Assembly (NCBI GenBank): GCA_932521025.1
Contig: OW051472.1
Coordinates: forward strand, 4,774,001 to 4,838,000
Source of the DNA: Oscheius onirici
Taxonomy: Eukaryota > Nematoda > Chromadorea > Rhabditida > Rhabditidae
Direction: 5' to 3'
DNA length: 64,000 nucleotides
Shown: piece after piece, positions 45,765-57,882 of the stretch
How positions within the stretch are numbered: the first letter of the stretch is position 1
Layout of the letters: every line of letters starts with the position of its first letter
Notes under the pieces: generated by a model
Database searches by the model: none
What the model saw: only the letters and a program-made list of their open reading frames with translations
Told to the model about the DNA's origin: nothing
Program-made: the position numbers and the translations under genes

Positions 45765-46246
45765 ATGCTGCTGCTCTCGCTGGTCGCTCTGCCGGCAGTT
45801 ATACACTGTTCAATGTGAGTTTCACAGCTTTGGAGTTGAGAACAAAAATATATTTTGTACAAATATTAGTTTTCAGCCATGTCGTTGTCAATGACGCCTC
45901 TAGAGATAGCTCAGACGTGTTCCTGATCATTATGATGTGTATTGTCATTTGTTTCGCCATCCGTCATGCAAACGACTTTTATGCTGGAGAAGCTGTAACT
46001 CTCTGTCTTTCCATTTCTCAGATCCAAGTTCAGGTTACTCTCGTAGAAGAAGGCGTCTGGGGTGGTCGATTCCGTCACCGAGAAGAGTACAAGTATCTGA
46101 AGCACATTGACAAAGACTTTGAGGCAATGTTCGAAAAACTCAAAAAGGGAGAGAAGGAAAGGGTCAGACGTCATCAGATGAGAGGTTTTCTTACCTTTTT
46201 ATCCATACGAAAACCGAGCTTCAGAAGAGGAGACAGCTACAAGTGA
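45765..46246 (+). CDS. Small single-pass membrane protein following the chemoreceptor
   Basis: Exons 45765-45814 and 45877-46246 join in frame to 139 residues. A signal peptide (MLLLSLVALPAVIHCS) is followed by a short ectodomain, a membrane segment (VFLIIMMCIVICFAI), then a cytoplasmic part with an acidic/basic helical tract (HIDKDFEAMFEKLKKGEKER) and a basic end (SFRRGDSYK). I do not recognise the family. Its ATG is only 12 nt past the receptor stop and in the same frame, so it may be a second cistron on the receptor mRNA, a zero-gap SL1-type operon partner, or a readthrough extension. Confidence 0.65.
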
Positions 46247-47372
46247 CGAGTCCGTTGAAGTGCCTACTTTCTGATTTAGGGTCTACTTTTGAATTGTGAT
46301 CATTCATTTTTGGTATAAATTGTCATGTTCCTACTGCCAGCCTATTCATGACACAGTCAGCCTTGACATCAAATGACCATCTGCTCGCGGTCGACAGAGT
46401 TTACGCGCAGCAGATCCTATCTCCAAAGGAAAAGCAGTCATAAACAGTCCAAGTAACTTGATCCTGAATAAAAGTTGGGTCGATGATCTTTGTTTATCTG
46501 GCAATGAGATTGCGTGGTCGTAACCTACCGGCAGGGCGTTGGAGGCTGCAGTCAGAACTTATATTGCCTGTTGTTTTCGTACTTTATCAATTGTCTCCTT
46601 TTTCTTCTTGGAAAACAGTAAAAAAAAAGCCATAAGTTAGTTTGTTCCGAAACCATTTGTTTACTTGCCGTCTGATCGAAAATATTGCGTACTGCGGACT
46701 CTATTGCGTACCCATTAACTTTTTTTTTTTTCAAATGGGGTTCTCTCAGCCGGTCTTTTCTCTGCATTTGCTCTTGTTTTCTGCCAATTGTCCTAATTTC
46801 TATCAACTTTTATCAATTAAAAACGAAAAAATAGCAAAATTTTGCTAATAGAGATTGCTAGTTTATGCTGCTCTCCAAAAAAGGCTTTTGTGATGTTCTT
46901 TGTTGATCCCTTCTTTCCATTTTTTTTTGTCGTCAGCTCATAAAGCATCTTTCAGAGCCAGGCTCTCCATCGGCCCAGCCAAAAAGTCATCCCTTCAAGT
47001 GGATTTAGGACTCTGTAATCAAGGTAAGAAAGTTTTGTAGTTCTTCTGGGAAAATTACCATAGCAACCTATTTCTCGCTCCTATTGCAAGCCTTTTGGCA
47101 TTTTCACATGATTGTGCCCTAGAAACTATCGAAAAGTCTAAAAAGAGTGTTCTTCTGCAAAAAAGACCTCTTCTGGAGTTTCAATCAAAAGACAATGCCG
47201 AGCTTAATTAATTCTTGCGAAGAGAGATCATTTTGCTCCTGACACGTGCTTCCTCTACAATTAGACCTCTTCGTTTGCACTTTTCTCCCTTGGTTTTATA
47301 CAAAGCTTCCCTTTTTCAGCAATTTCGATAGTTTCCCAAATAATTTTCAGGTTCTCCAAGAGATGTTCTAAT
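46247..47372. other. Intergenic region ahead of the Smoothened-like gene
   Basis: About 1.1 kb with no gene seen. A TTTTCAG at about 47345-47350, 22 nt upstream of the next ATG, is a candidate trans-splice site or 5' UTR intron end. Confidence 0.4.
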
Positions 47373-50300
47373 ATGTGGAAGTCGTCTTTTCTCCTCATAG
47401 CCGTACTCGTTCTGACGGCGTCCAGTCTTAACGATGATGACTACGATCTAATCGACAAGGAAGACGACCAAGTCGTCAGTAATCTCCGCCAAATTAATGT
47501 AAGTCTCTTCTTCTTTATTCAGTTTTGTCGTCGATTTGTGTTAATATGATATGTACTTCACTAATCAATATTTTCTCTTGGTAATCTCAAAAATCCGTTT
47601 TAGACAGGTCTCCAGCTCCAGATGAAGCACTCAAAACAATGTTCTCGTCCTGGAGCTGGTTGGAAATGCAAAACGGGTTGTTATCAGTCTTTCCTCGACA
47701 CATCCGCCCCTCTTCCTAACAAATGCAAGTCTTATTATTTTACCTTAAAAATAAAGATTCTAGGCGGGTTGCCGATTTCCGGAGACAGATGCTTTGGCCA
47801 GGATCTCACCTACGCCTATCTGGAGTCCACGTTGCCGTTTCCACTCGAATTCCAGGTTCTTCAAAACTTTCCAAGGTGCTGGGAACAGCTGGCGCCGCTC
47901 ATCTGTGCCGTGCACTATCGTCCCTGCGTCAAGCAACAAGTAGTCTTCAGGACGAGAGACGTTGACAGAACAAAAGTACAGGTTCGTTTTTGTTTCTTCT
48001 TTCTTTTTAAATTCACGTGAAAAGAAAACCGAATTTTCTAGACTGTCATTGCCGAGCTTTGGTCCAAAGTCCGAGCCGGATATTGTTACGAGACGGTCAG
48101 AGTCTGTCAGGATGTCATCGAAGCCGGCTACTTTCCTTCATACATCAATTGCTCAACTTCCGAAAACAGCTCAATTTTCACGGATTCTTGCTCAGTAAGT
48201 GCATTTTATCTGTAAAAGTTATTAAAATGTTAAGATATCATCACCACCAGTCCCCTTCAAATTCAGCAGCAGCTGCCCGGAGCCGATGGTCTTTTACGAG
48301 GGCCGAGTTCGAGGAGCTAGTCCTGTCGTCGACCAGTGCTATCTGAAATGCCGATCGGACCATTTTGATCGTGATTCGAGACACTATCAGAACATCTACC
48401 AGGCAACAGTTGGCGGAGGACTGACTGTTATTTTTTTGGCAGCTTCAGTAAGTTTTTTTTTCAATCAATGCTTGAATATCTAGTCCTATTGACAGGAAAA
48501 TTGGTAATACTGAACAGCACGAATAAGCCGGAAATTATCCCAAAATTAGTCTAAAATTAGTTTAAGACATGAGTCATTCTTCGAAAATCCAAGATATTTA
48601 CTAGCAGTTGGTGTTCTAAAAGTTGTATTACATGTAGTTCACGCCCATGCATTCTAAAAGCCCGAAGTCTAAACATTAATTATTTTCAGACCTACCTGCA
48701 CTTTTTCTCCGTTGCCCAACGCCGTTCTATTGTAGTCTTTGCAGCCAGCCAGAGCTTTGTCGCCATCTCAATCTGGACGACGATGTGGGCGCTCGGACCC
48801 TTTCTTTATCACGAAGTCGACTGTGTCGAAGCTGGTCCCCACTGGGTCAGGAGAACTGAAAGACCGACGGATTTTCTCCACTGGTGCGTCACCCAGAGCA
48901 TGCTGATGAACTTTGCCTACTCTTCTGCCCATCTCTGGCTGGCAGCCGTCGCCTTCTTCGGACTGAACTGTCCCAGCTGGCTGAGGAAGAATGAAAAAAC
49001 GTAAGTTGAAAACTCCAGATGGCAGTTCTAATTTTGAACACTTCAACTACTTCGTGAAACTATTTCTTCGCCAAAAATTGTATCGAAAATGAACAAAAAC
49101 GCTTTATATTTCAGAGATTTCGGCTGGAATGTACGCTCTGTTCTTCTCTTCGGCAATTACCTGGCAGCTGGAGTTGTCTGTATCTTTCTTCAGCTCTTCC
49201 ATTTGGTAAATATTCTCCTTTCGTTTTCAAAAATAGCAACGTTTAGCATGAAACCGACGGCATTTCGGGCGTCTGTCTTCCCGGACTCCAGTCAACTTAC
49301 AGCTATTGGTCTCTTCTGGTGATACCAGCTCTGACAACCGGCTTCATTGCCCTCTCGATTTGTCTTTACTACAGAAAATACAGTAAGATGGTCCTCCTCT
49401 AACTAATCAAATGCAATTGCAGAAAAATTCTGGAAGGATGCAATGGGAGACGGAAAGAGAGTAGCTGACGAGCTGCACAAGTACGAGACGGAAAAACGAC
49501 GAAAATTCTGCGAGCTGATGATGAAAATCGCAAATCCGACCGCTGAACAGATGAGAGCTGTTGAAGAGAGAGCCGTCCAGGCAGCCATAGACGAGGACCT
49601 GTTCAGTGTCAGCACGATTCCCGATGACCCGGACGAAATTGACGAGGAAAAGTTGATGGGGTGAGTAGTTTTCCTTACTTGAATAAAACGTTAGCAGTCT
49701 CGCTGCGGTTTTATCGGCTACTTCTTTTGGCTTTTCTATTCCTCATTTTGCAGATCAGACGAGCCGGCCGGCTATCTTCATCGTCTCGTGAACAGCACAA
49801 AATCGTCAAAAAATGTGGCTCGACTCATATCCGGACTTCCGGACACGATTGGCGAAGATGAGATGGAAGAAATTATCGACAACGCGGCTCTGCATTCCGT
49901 CTCTCAGTTTGTCGACCGCTACTGGAAACATAGGCAACAATTCTACCATTCTTTTGGATTCTACTGGCTGCGTATGTTTTTTCTTTCAAAGATACAGCGC
50001 CTGTTTCAGTTTCGACGTCTCTCATAGCCATCTTTGTCATCTGGGCCTCCATTCCCCTTCATTTTCTTTTGATTCGCAGCGATCCGCTTTACGAGGAGCA
50101 GTCCGTAAGGGACTATGTTCAGTCAGTATTTCCAAAAATATAAATAAAAACCTATTTTCAGCTGCGCTCTAAACTCGTCGATCAGCCAGAAACAGACGGA
50201 ATGGATCCATTCCGATCGTCCAGAGGCTGCCTTTTCCAACTGTTCGTCGCCGTCATATCTTCCGGATCAGAGAGCCAGCTGCATCCTTCTGGTCTTCATC

Positions 50301-51498
50301 ATCTTCCCGACGGCCCCTTTTCTGATTCTGATCGCTTCGATGGCTGCCGGACTCTGTGGAAGAGGAGGAATGAAGACGGTCGGTTCAAAAGTCCCACCGC
50401 AATCCTAAAACTTCCCTTTTTCAATACCTTTCAAACTAATGTTCGTGTTTCCATCTTACTTTTCCCATTTTTCACTTTGTTCATGAACTTGACATCTCTC
50501 CTTTCTTTTTTACTTTTGTCTGAAGTTTATAGGCAGAGATTTCAGGTCTGTCGAACAAATTGAGGCTGAAAAAGCTCAAAAAACCAGTTACTTCGTCTTC
50601 TCAGTTTTAGCAGTTTTCGGTGTTCAGTGCCCTTACAATTTCCTCCGAAACCACCCAAAACGTTTTCCATCTCCCGATAGCCGACAGTATTTCACCTTTA
50701 TAGACCCTCGTTTATTGACACCAGTTGAGACAGGCCATTATTCTCTCAGCGGTCACTCTTTTGAATTACGAGCCTAGACGCAAGTATCCCACCAACAACT
50801 TGTAGATCTTGGCTGGAGATAACCGATTTTTTCGCGAATCAACATGTTGGAAACTATCAATCGAGGCCACATGAATGTCCCGAAAAAAATCGAACACTTG
50901 CCAGAGAGGATATCGAGTTACAATGAGGCACTGCTTGCCCGGGTGGTGTAATGTGACTGGAAGAAGAAAAATGGGTGGTCTGTGAGTAGCTCTGCGAACA
51001 ACTGGCGTGAGACGTTTTGCTGAAAACGCATGAGAAACACTTTGGAATGTTCGTACAAGTTTTCATCGGCTGATCACAAAAAAACACGAGATTCTCCATT
51101 TCTTTCATCTTATTCGCTACAACTGTCTCTTTCAGATCCACAATGTGACCTACAGTTCTCATGACCCTCGTCCCTTGAAAAGCCAGAAAGACTGTAGTCT
51201 GGAAGATGGAATCGAGGTGAGTTCAAGCGATATCCGAAACATGATCGAGTTTCAGTTGATTGAAAAGAAACTACCGGTTCCCGAAAATTTGGAGCCTTTG
51301 GGAGAAGAACAGAAAGAAGAAGAGGACGAGATCCCTACAAAAGCCCCTCAAAAAGTTAAACCACCCGTAGCCGAAGTTCCACAAGTTGCCTCCTCACCTG
51401 CCGCCGTTCCATCATGTTCTCCGTTAGGTGTCCGAGCCGGAGAAGAGATCAATGTACAGTCAAAGTGGGTTTATTCAGACAGGTTTTTAGAAGACTGA
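47373..51498 (+). CDS. smo: Smoothened-like Frizzled/Smo-class receptor
   Basis: Fourteen exons: 47373-47498, 47604-47724, 47764-47981, 48042-48194, 48235-48447, 48690-49000, 49115-49205, 49247-49382, 49423-49660, 49754-49971, 50010-50121, 50162-50378, 51136-51216 and 51256-51498. All phases agree and give 825 residues. Signal peptide MWKSSFLLIAVLVLTASS, then a cysteine-rich domain with the Smo-like FPRCWEQLAPLICAVHYRPC and a linker VRVCQDVIEAGYFPSY. Seven helices follow, with a Cys at TM3 (HWCVTQS), GISGVCLPGL in loop 2 as in Smo (SGIC.VG), and RDYVHC in loop 3, matching Smo RDYVLC rather than Frizzled. The loop between TM5 and TM6 is about 150 residues, far longer than usual. The C-tail is short and Pro/Glu-rich. 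Smo carries Hedgehog signals from Patched. A divergent Frizzled is the alternative. Confidence 0.75.
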
Positions 51499-52646
51499 TT
51501 GAAGCAATTTTCAAAATAGGTTTCGTTATTATGACTTGACGCACAGAAAAAAACAGCAAAAACTGGCTGGTTTTCATGCAACAGTGCACTTGAAAAAGGG
51601 AAAATTGTTTCGGTGAACTTGTTGTGGCCGGCGAATTACCTCCTGTTGACCTTTTTCGACCACTTTCTGTCGACGTCTATCTTTCTAATGTTGTTATTAT
51701 TTATTGCCAAATCATAGAATTATCTATGTTTGACAATGGCTCTATTCCATTCTTCAATTGAAGCATTCCACCAGGGTGTATCAAAGCATTTCTCGAGGAA
51801 GTCTCTACATCTTGACGGTGGCTGTCTTCTAGGACGTTTCTTGTCGTAGGGGAACCAACTAGTCACGCTTGCTCCTGAATTTGATCGTTGAACAGTTGAG
51901 CATCAGTATCACTAACAGTGTTAAACCATGACCGCTTTTTGTTAATAATCTACCGGATACCTACTTCTTCTCTTTTAACATAAAAATGAATTGGTGACAA
52001 ACCGTTTTATTCCCGAATGCTTTTTCTCTGCGACATTACATATTCCGTCGGCAAAGATACGTTTTACAACTTTTTGATATCTTGTCGGGGTCGTGAAAGA
52101 AACGAGGTTTAGACCGCCGCGGAGAACAATAAGATGCACTAAAACAATTAGAGTGTTTCCAGCAACACTTTTGTCAAATAAAAAGTCAAGTTTTGGTCCT
52201 CACTAAAAGTAATGAAAACACCGAAAAACATTAGACAGTCAATCTTCACAACTTGACCGAAACCTAGTGATCATATGTGTAATAAAATTGATTCCCGACG
52301 AGAAGCTGTCACCACCTCGGTTTTTTGTTCCGAGTTCCATGATGACGATGGAGATAAGGATGGCTAGCTGTTCAATGATCATTGAAAACTTGGCGAGCGG
52401 AGGAATAGAGCCAGAAAGTATCGTCAGATCCTCTTTCAAATGTTACGTTAGCTTTAATACAAACCACAGAATCAATTCTTGTCGTCATGTTCCTCTGGGG
52501 ATTCCCTCTTTTACTTGTGACTCAATAGGCTCATTTGCAAGCGGGAGGCGCTAGACGGAACTTTTTTCAAATTTCCGCTTAGTTGTAGGCCGAGACCACC
52601 CATATAATGGCGATGATGAATAGAATTATCAAGGGCTCTTTTTCAG
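51499..52646. other. Intergenic stretch after the Smoothened-like gene
   Basis: No convincing coding exon, repeat pair or RNA gene seen. It separates the receptor from the possible upstream exon of the next gene. Confidence 0.35.
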
Positions 52647-52737
52647 TCGAGACGGAGGAGGAGCACCGAGTTCAGACGACCAGCAACCCTCGACGAGCAG
52701 AGAAGGGCACGCTTCTATTGCTTCTGCTACGGCAAAA
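52647..52737 (+). CDS. Possible upstream exon of the 54762-57882 gene
   Basis: A 91-nt open segment bounded by TTTTTCAG and GTAAGTTT that reads GGGAPSSDDQQPSTSREGH in the frame joining in phase to the exon at 54762 (ATAK to LLAFIHNYG). It lacks a Met and needs two bases from an earlier exon that I did not find. The intron to 54762 would be about 2 kb, unusual here. Confidence 0.4.
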
Positions 52738-54761
52738 GTAAGTTTCTTTTTCTCGGCTACAAACCACTCGCGGCATAAAAAAATGCCAAACAGACTTTCT
52801 TTGCTGCTGCAAAGACTTGCTGTTCTGTTTGCTCACTCGCTTGGACCTCCCAGAGAGAGTCCAACCTCGTTACTCGTTTGTTCAGATTCGGGGTTTCATT
52901 TTTCAGACTGTGTTTTCCAGAAAAAAGTGAACTCGTCCCAATAAGTTCGATCCCATACTGTGAAAAAATTAACATTTCTTCTCGTGAAGAAATCGTCCAT
53001 TTAGCATCTGTCATCAATTTTTCAGTTCTCTGCCAGCATCTGGCATTTATATCTCGAATCGAGAGAATTATCATGAACAGACAAATCAAGGTCCAATCCG
53101 AAGTGGTGCATGCAACTAGAATACGTCTTTGTCTACCTCGTGGAGTATATAATGAAAACAAGAACTAACAATTGCTATAGAGCAATTTTAGCTAGTTTGA
53201 AAAGGCGACAAATTGTTTTAGTTAGCTCTCCAACCCCAAAAGCTCGGTTCACGCCTCTCTCATGTTCACGACATTTGAGCCGCTTTTTGCTCACACTGGA
53301 ATCCAATCCTCGGAGGTCTCACAAATTAAAACGAGGTGGAAGAAGATCAATTCTCGACCACCCATAAGTTTTTTAATGACGCGTAAATGAGAGAGGAGGC
53401 AGGCGAGCCTCCTCTAATGATGTTTGTGTGAGCCAGCCACACATTTGTGCCCCCAGTGTCCTCCTAGCCCAATTTTTCGGAGTCTTTTTCGCCTTCCTCA
53501 CACTGCCCTTCATGAATTCCTAATGGCGTTTGCTTTTAAAGAATCGCTGAAGATCCATTCCTCTAGCAAAACGCTACTAATCCCCTGGAGTCAATAAACA
53601 CTTTTTGCCTCGTCTTCCTGGGCGGGCTATGTGCGTCCCCTCCTGCTTATTTGGAAGGGAACTGATAAGGGCACAGGAAAAAGAGGAGAGAGATTGGGGA
53701 AAAGTAGTAGAGTACCACTCAAGACGATTGTTTTTCTGCTCCTTATCAGGTCGGGTTTTTCTGGCTAGGGTAGAGAGTACTGGAGTAACAGTGAGGTGAC
53801 AAAAATTTCGTGGGAAACTCGTGAGATGCTCTCGCCTTTGCCTCGTGACAGAGACTTCTACACTACCGTCGATAGCTCTACTACCGACCGGTAACCTTAT
53901 CTCGTTTTCTTTAGAGTAAAGCTCGCTGAGGTTTGTGTCATGATTTCTAAATGTTAGGTACTCAGATAACTAATGAACACTTCTTCAACCTTCTAACTCA
54001 ACGACTACTTGAAAAGGGACTAAAGCTCTTCTATGACGCTCTGGGTGGCCCCACGACCTTGTTCTTTGTAGCTCCGAATATCGTTCTCTCTTCTTTGACG
54101 TCTCCTAAAGCTATTCACACACAAGCAGACCTGGGAGGGCTTAATCAACCCAGTTTCCCCTATTCTCATTAGATTGAATCTCATTCTCGCTCTCTACGTA
54201 ACCGCGTGAACGTAGTAAACAACACTGGGAGGTCACAATCACACGGACTCCGCCTCTTCTTTTATCCTTCTACTCTTCTTCTTCTTCCGCATAATCCAGT
54301 AATAATGAGATGTTTGACCACCAGATTTGATTTTTTCTCTTCGCATTTGCGTTATCAGTTCAGAGGCTGTACCTACCCGTCTGCTGGCTGAAAAAGAGCC
54401 CACGGGCCGAGCGTTATTGTAACTCGAGACAGCGGCGTAATCTGTCACTTCGGGTTCCCTTCTTTTCTCTGCGTTTTTTAGAAGAAGGGGCAGTCCCACA
54501 CGCAGTGTCCTACTGTAGGTAGGAAGTGTCAGTCGCCCTAGTCAGTTGCCCTAACATCCGCTCTGAGATGAACCCCACTCATCAATTAAAGACCACCATT
54601 CTTTCTTATTCATTCATGGGGAGGTCAAAAACTGTTTGTCACCCTTGCAAAATCTGCAAACATCCAGATAGACAGCGTAATAATTTGCAGAAGAAGCCAT
54701 CATGAACTTTTTTCTGCCTTCTTGCTAAGCCTCTCTGAGCAACTAATACTAGTATTTTCAG
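52738..54761. other. 2-kb gap or long intron
   Basis: Either the first long intron of the gene at 54762 or intergenic DNA. Nothing with coding or repeat structure is apparent. Confidence 0.35.
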
Positions 54762-57700
54762 CTGCTTGCATTCATCCACAATTACGGGTCGGACAGTCAG
54801 GGAATGCATCCGATGCCGCCGTTCCGCGAATTTGAGCTTCTTGTGGACGATCTACAGGCAGCAGGAAGACGAGAACGAGTCCTCAGTCATCAGCATCACA
54901 TCGCCATGGAAGCTATGAGAGATCTGTCTGCTTTTGTCAATTACAACTCGGGTGAGTACGATTTGGGGTTGTGACTGAAGTCTTGATAGCAATCTCTTGC
55001 TTCTTCTTACGGACAAATATAAAAATGCTAGGCTCTGGAGCAGCTGAACAGTAAATTTAACTTGCACTTTTTCCAAATAGCTAACTTCGTAACTTGTTTA
55101 CCCACAATGATGCTATCTCGAAATAAGAACTTTGTTCTGTTCACAAGAACTGTGTCGATAATTGGCTCCTTCAAGAGTAGAATTATGGTAACAAGTAGTT
55201 TAATCACTACGGAAGAAAAGTGTACCCCCGAAAACATCCTCAGAAACTTCAAATGACAAAATCTAACAATTCCCAATTTCAGTGATGGGCAGACCTCCCT
55301 CACAAGCAGACAGTTGCACTTTTATCAGCAGAGCCGAAAAAAATTGACAGCGCTGTTGAGAGTTGAACAGTAGGGTAAAGGGGAGCTGTGTATGATCAAC
55401 AAAAAAAGGGATTCGACTGACAAGTGGAAAAGATCAGTTTCAGAGCGTCTTCGAATCGACATGGAGATGTGGAACATGATCATCAGCACTCTGAATCAGC
55501 TTGCTAGCGTCTCTGAAAGTCTCTTCCCGATGGGACCGCAAGGTCGTCATGTTCAACCCGAACATGCTCGTCTTTACGAGATCCTTCTGGGAATCAGTGA
55601 GATGCTATCAACTATCAATCCGCATCTATTGGAATTCGAACGGTGGCGCGATGTGAACACGCAGGCTTCAGACAGATTGAGGAACAGTGTGGCTACCATT
55701 TTCAACAACGTCGTAACTCCCAGTATGTTAATCTTTCAAAAACCTCATTTTTTGCTTTTTTAGTCCAGCAGCAAGCGGTTCGTCCAGTTCTTGAGAACGC
55801 TGTCGCACCTACTGCCGAAAAGCCCCCTCCACAGCAGCCACCTGTTCGCCAGAACCCACAACCGACCGTTCAGCAGGAAAACCTTCAGGGTAAGTTGTTT
55901 CGCTCCCAATAGCGCCACTCTGCGAGTCATCAGTCATTTCGTCTCCCACAATTTCTGTGGGAGACTTGAAAAATTAAGAGAGCTTTTGATGGATGTTCTC
56001 GTTAGTGGGGGAATATCAGGTTTTTTTGCGTCTGGAAATTCGGACAGAATGTTACAAAGCTTTCATTTGTCAGAACAGTATTCTCGTGCATAGCTTTCCC
56101 ATCCCACACATCTCTAACTGGCTCTGTTATTCCCCGTGTGGTGGGTCTGATCTTCGGCCCGGGGCCCTCCCGCAGTGTGGGAAATAAACCACATGGCACA
56201 TGGGAGCAAGATGTAGTAAACACGGCTCCTCTTCCACGAAAAACGAGACTTTTGCAGGAAGTTCTAATCCCGGACCGAGTAGATCGCCTCCTCTTCAGCC
56301 TGTAGCTGCTCCTGTGGTTGAATTGACAAGTGAAAGACTTGCCCAAATGAGGGCAGAGAGGAAAGCCGCCTTGGAAGCAAATCTGCCTGTTCCGGGAACT
56401 TTACAGCCCAGACCTCGTGTTGTCCAGAATCCTGTTCGTGAAGCGAATCAGAACCCGGCTCCTGTCCAAAATGATGCTCCTGCACATGCTGAGGTTCCAC
56501 GATCTGCTCCTCAGCAACGGCGTGCAGTCATGGTTCCTAGACCTGCTTCTCCGGACGCTTTCAGACAACAAGGTGTGTTTTCGAGTTTTTTTCTTTCGCC
56601 GAAACTTTGTCAAATAAATCATAATAAATTCCAGTCGCTCCGCAGAACATCGGCTCTGCTTACATGGAATCCTACAGTGCTGCTCCACACGGCTTCTATA
56701 CTCGGTTCAGTGACGCAGAACTCTCGATCAGAGTCAGTCGAATGACCGAGATCCACGGAATGCAGAGCTTCCCTCAAGAGTACATATATGCCCTGATCAT
56801 GACTGGAGACATTCGACTAGCCGGTAATGACATTCCCGACGACGGAGAGAGGACTGTGATGCCGAGCGACTATCCGAGCATTTTCGGTCGAGCTGTGCCT
56901 CTCGATGTTGTCACGCCGCCAGCAGAGTTCCTTCGCCACATGAGACGTCGTGCCATCATCTTTGTAATGTCTCTTGGATACGATTTCAACCATCGTGGAA
57001 GAGACAACCGCGCCACGTATGTTTCTTACAATAGTTTTAGCGGAAGAGTCGAGTCCAGATGGCCTGCTCGCAACATTTTTGCAGTTAAATTTATGACACG
57101 TTGGTGAGCAAAAAGGTGATATTTCACGCCGCATAAACCAAGTGAGAAGGATTTACAACTTGAAGAGATGGACCGCGTGATGGACCAGATGGCCGGCAGG
57201 GTAGAGAAATCAAAGGATGACATCAATATTGTTCACAGAGGTTATCCCCGCAAAATGAGATTTCCCAATTGCATTTTTGGAGAGTTCAACCGTATGGTCA
57301 ATTTTTCGTCTTCCCACAAAATGACCCATGTATCCCAGACCATTACTAAAAGTTGCGTAATATGTACAAAAATTCCAAACTGAACCTATTTGATGACAAG
57401 CTTCTTCATGATTTATTTTCAGTTACATGCCTCCGACCTTCCCGGCTCTCGGAATGTCCAGTACCAACGAACTCATGCTGGTTCGAATCTTCGGAACTGA
57501 CAACCTGGTTCGGATGAAGAGTGTTCTCCGCGAGTTGACCATTCTGCCATGGCTCCGCTACAGTCCTCAGATCCCCGAAGTTGGAGGCTTCGCAGCCTAC
57601 TTGGATCATTTCGCCACGATTCGAGGCTTCCCTCATTCCAGGGTAAATCTTTTTTTTCTGTCTATAAACGGAGTTTAGGAAGAATGGGTTCACGACCCCT

Positions 57701-57882
57701 TCCACTCTCCCACTCCTCGAATGTACACTCCGCCACCTCAGGCTGCTGTAGTCGAAGAAGAAGTGCCCGAAGAAGAGGTTCAGGCTGAAGAGGAAGATTC
57801 CGACGAAGAACTTATTGTTCTGGATGAACTGCCCTTGGAAGACGAAGAAGAACTCCCAGGTCCCTCCGGCTCAAACCAATAA
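54762..57882 (+). CDS. Unrecognised protein with helical N-terminus and acidic tail
   Basis: Exons 54762-54951, 55444-55722, 55764-55889, 56258-56572, 56635-57016, 57423-57642 and 57679-57882 join with consistent phases to about 571 residues. The N-terminal 160 residues look helical (FREFELLVDDLQAAGRRERV, then MEMWNMIISTLNQLASVSE). A Pro/Gln/Ala-rich linker follows (PPPQQPPVRQNPQP and similar). A conserved-looking globular part starts near AAPHGFYTRFSDAELSIRVS and continues through EFLRHMRRRAIIFVMSLGYD and MSSTNELMLVRIFGTDNLVR. The tail is strongly acidic (EEEVPEEEVQAEEEDSDEE). I do not recognise a family. The acidic tail, linker and globular part would suit a chromatin or transcription-related nuclear protein, but that is only inference. 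The true start is unknown: 52647 exon, or Met at 54804. Confidence 0.7.

Noticed and set aside
47373..51498. Annotation as an ordinary Frizzled
   Set aside because: The CW..L.PLICAV and RDYV.C motifs and the lack of a KTxxxW motif after TM7 favour Smoothened, though a divergent Frizzled is not formally excluded.
57480..57500. GGTTCGAATC resembling a tRNA B box
   Set aside because: It lies within a well-supported coding exon and has no A box or cloverleaf partner. A similar GGTTCGAATT at 45330 is also coding.
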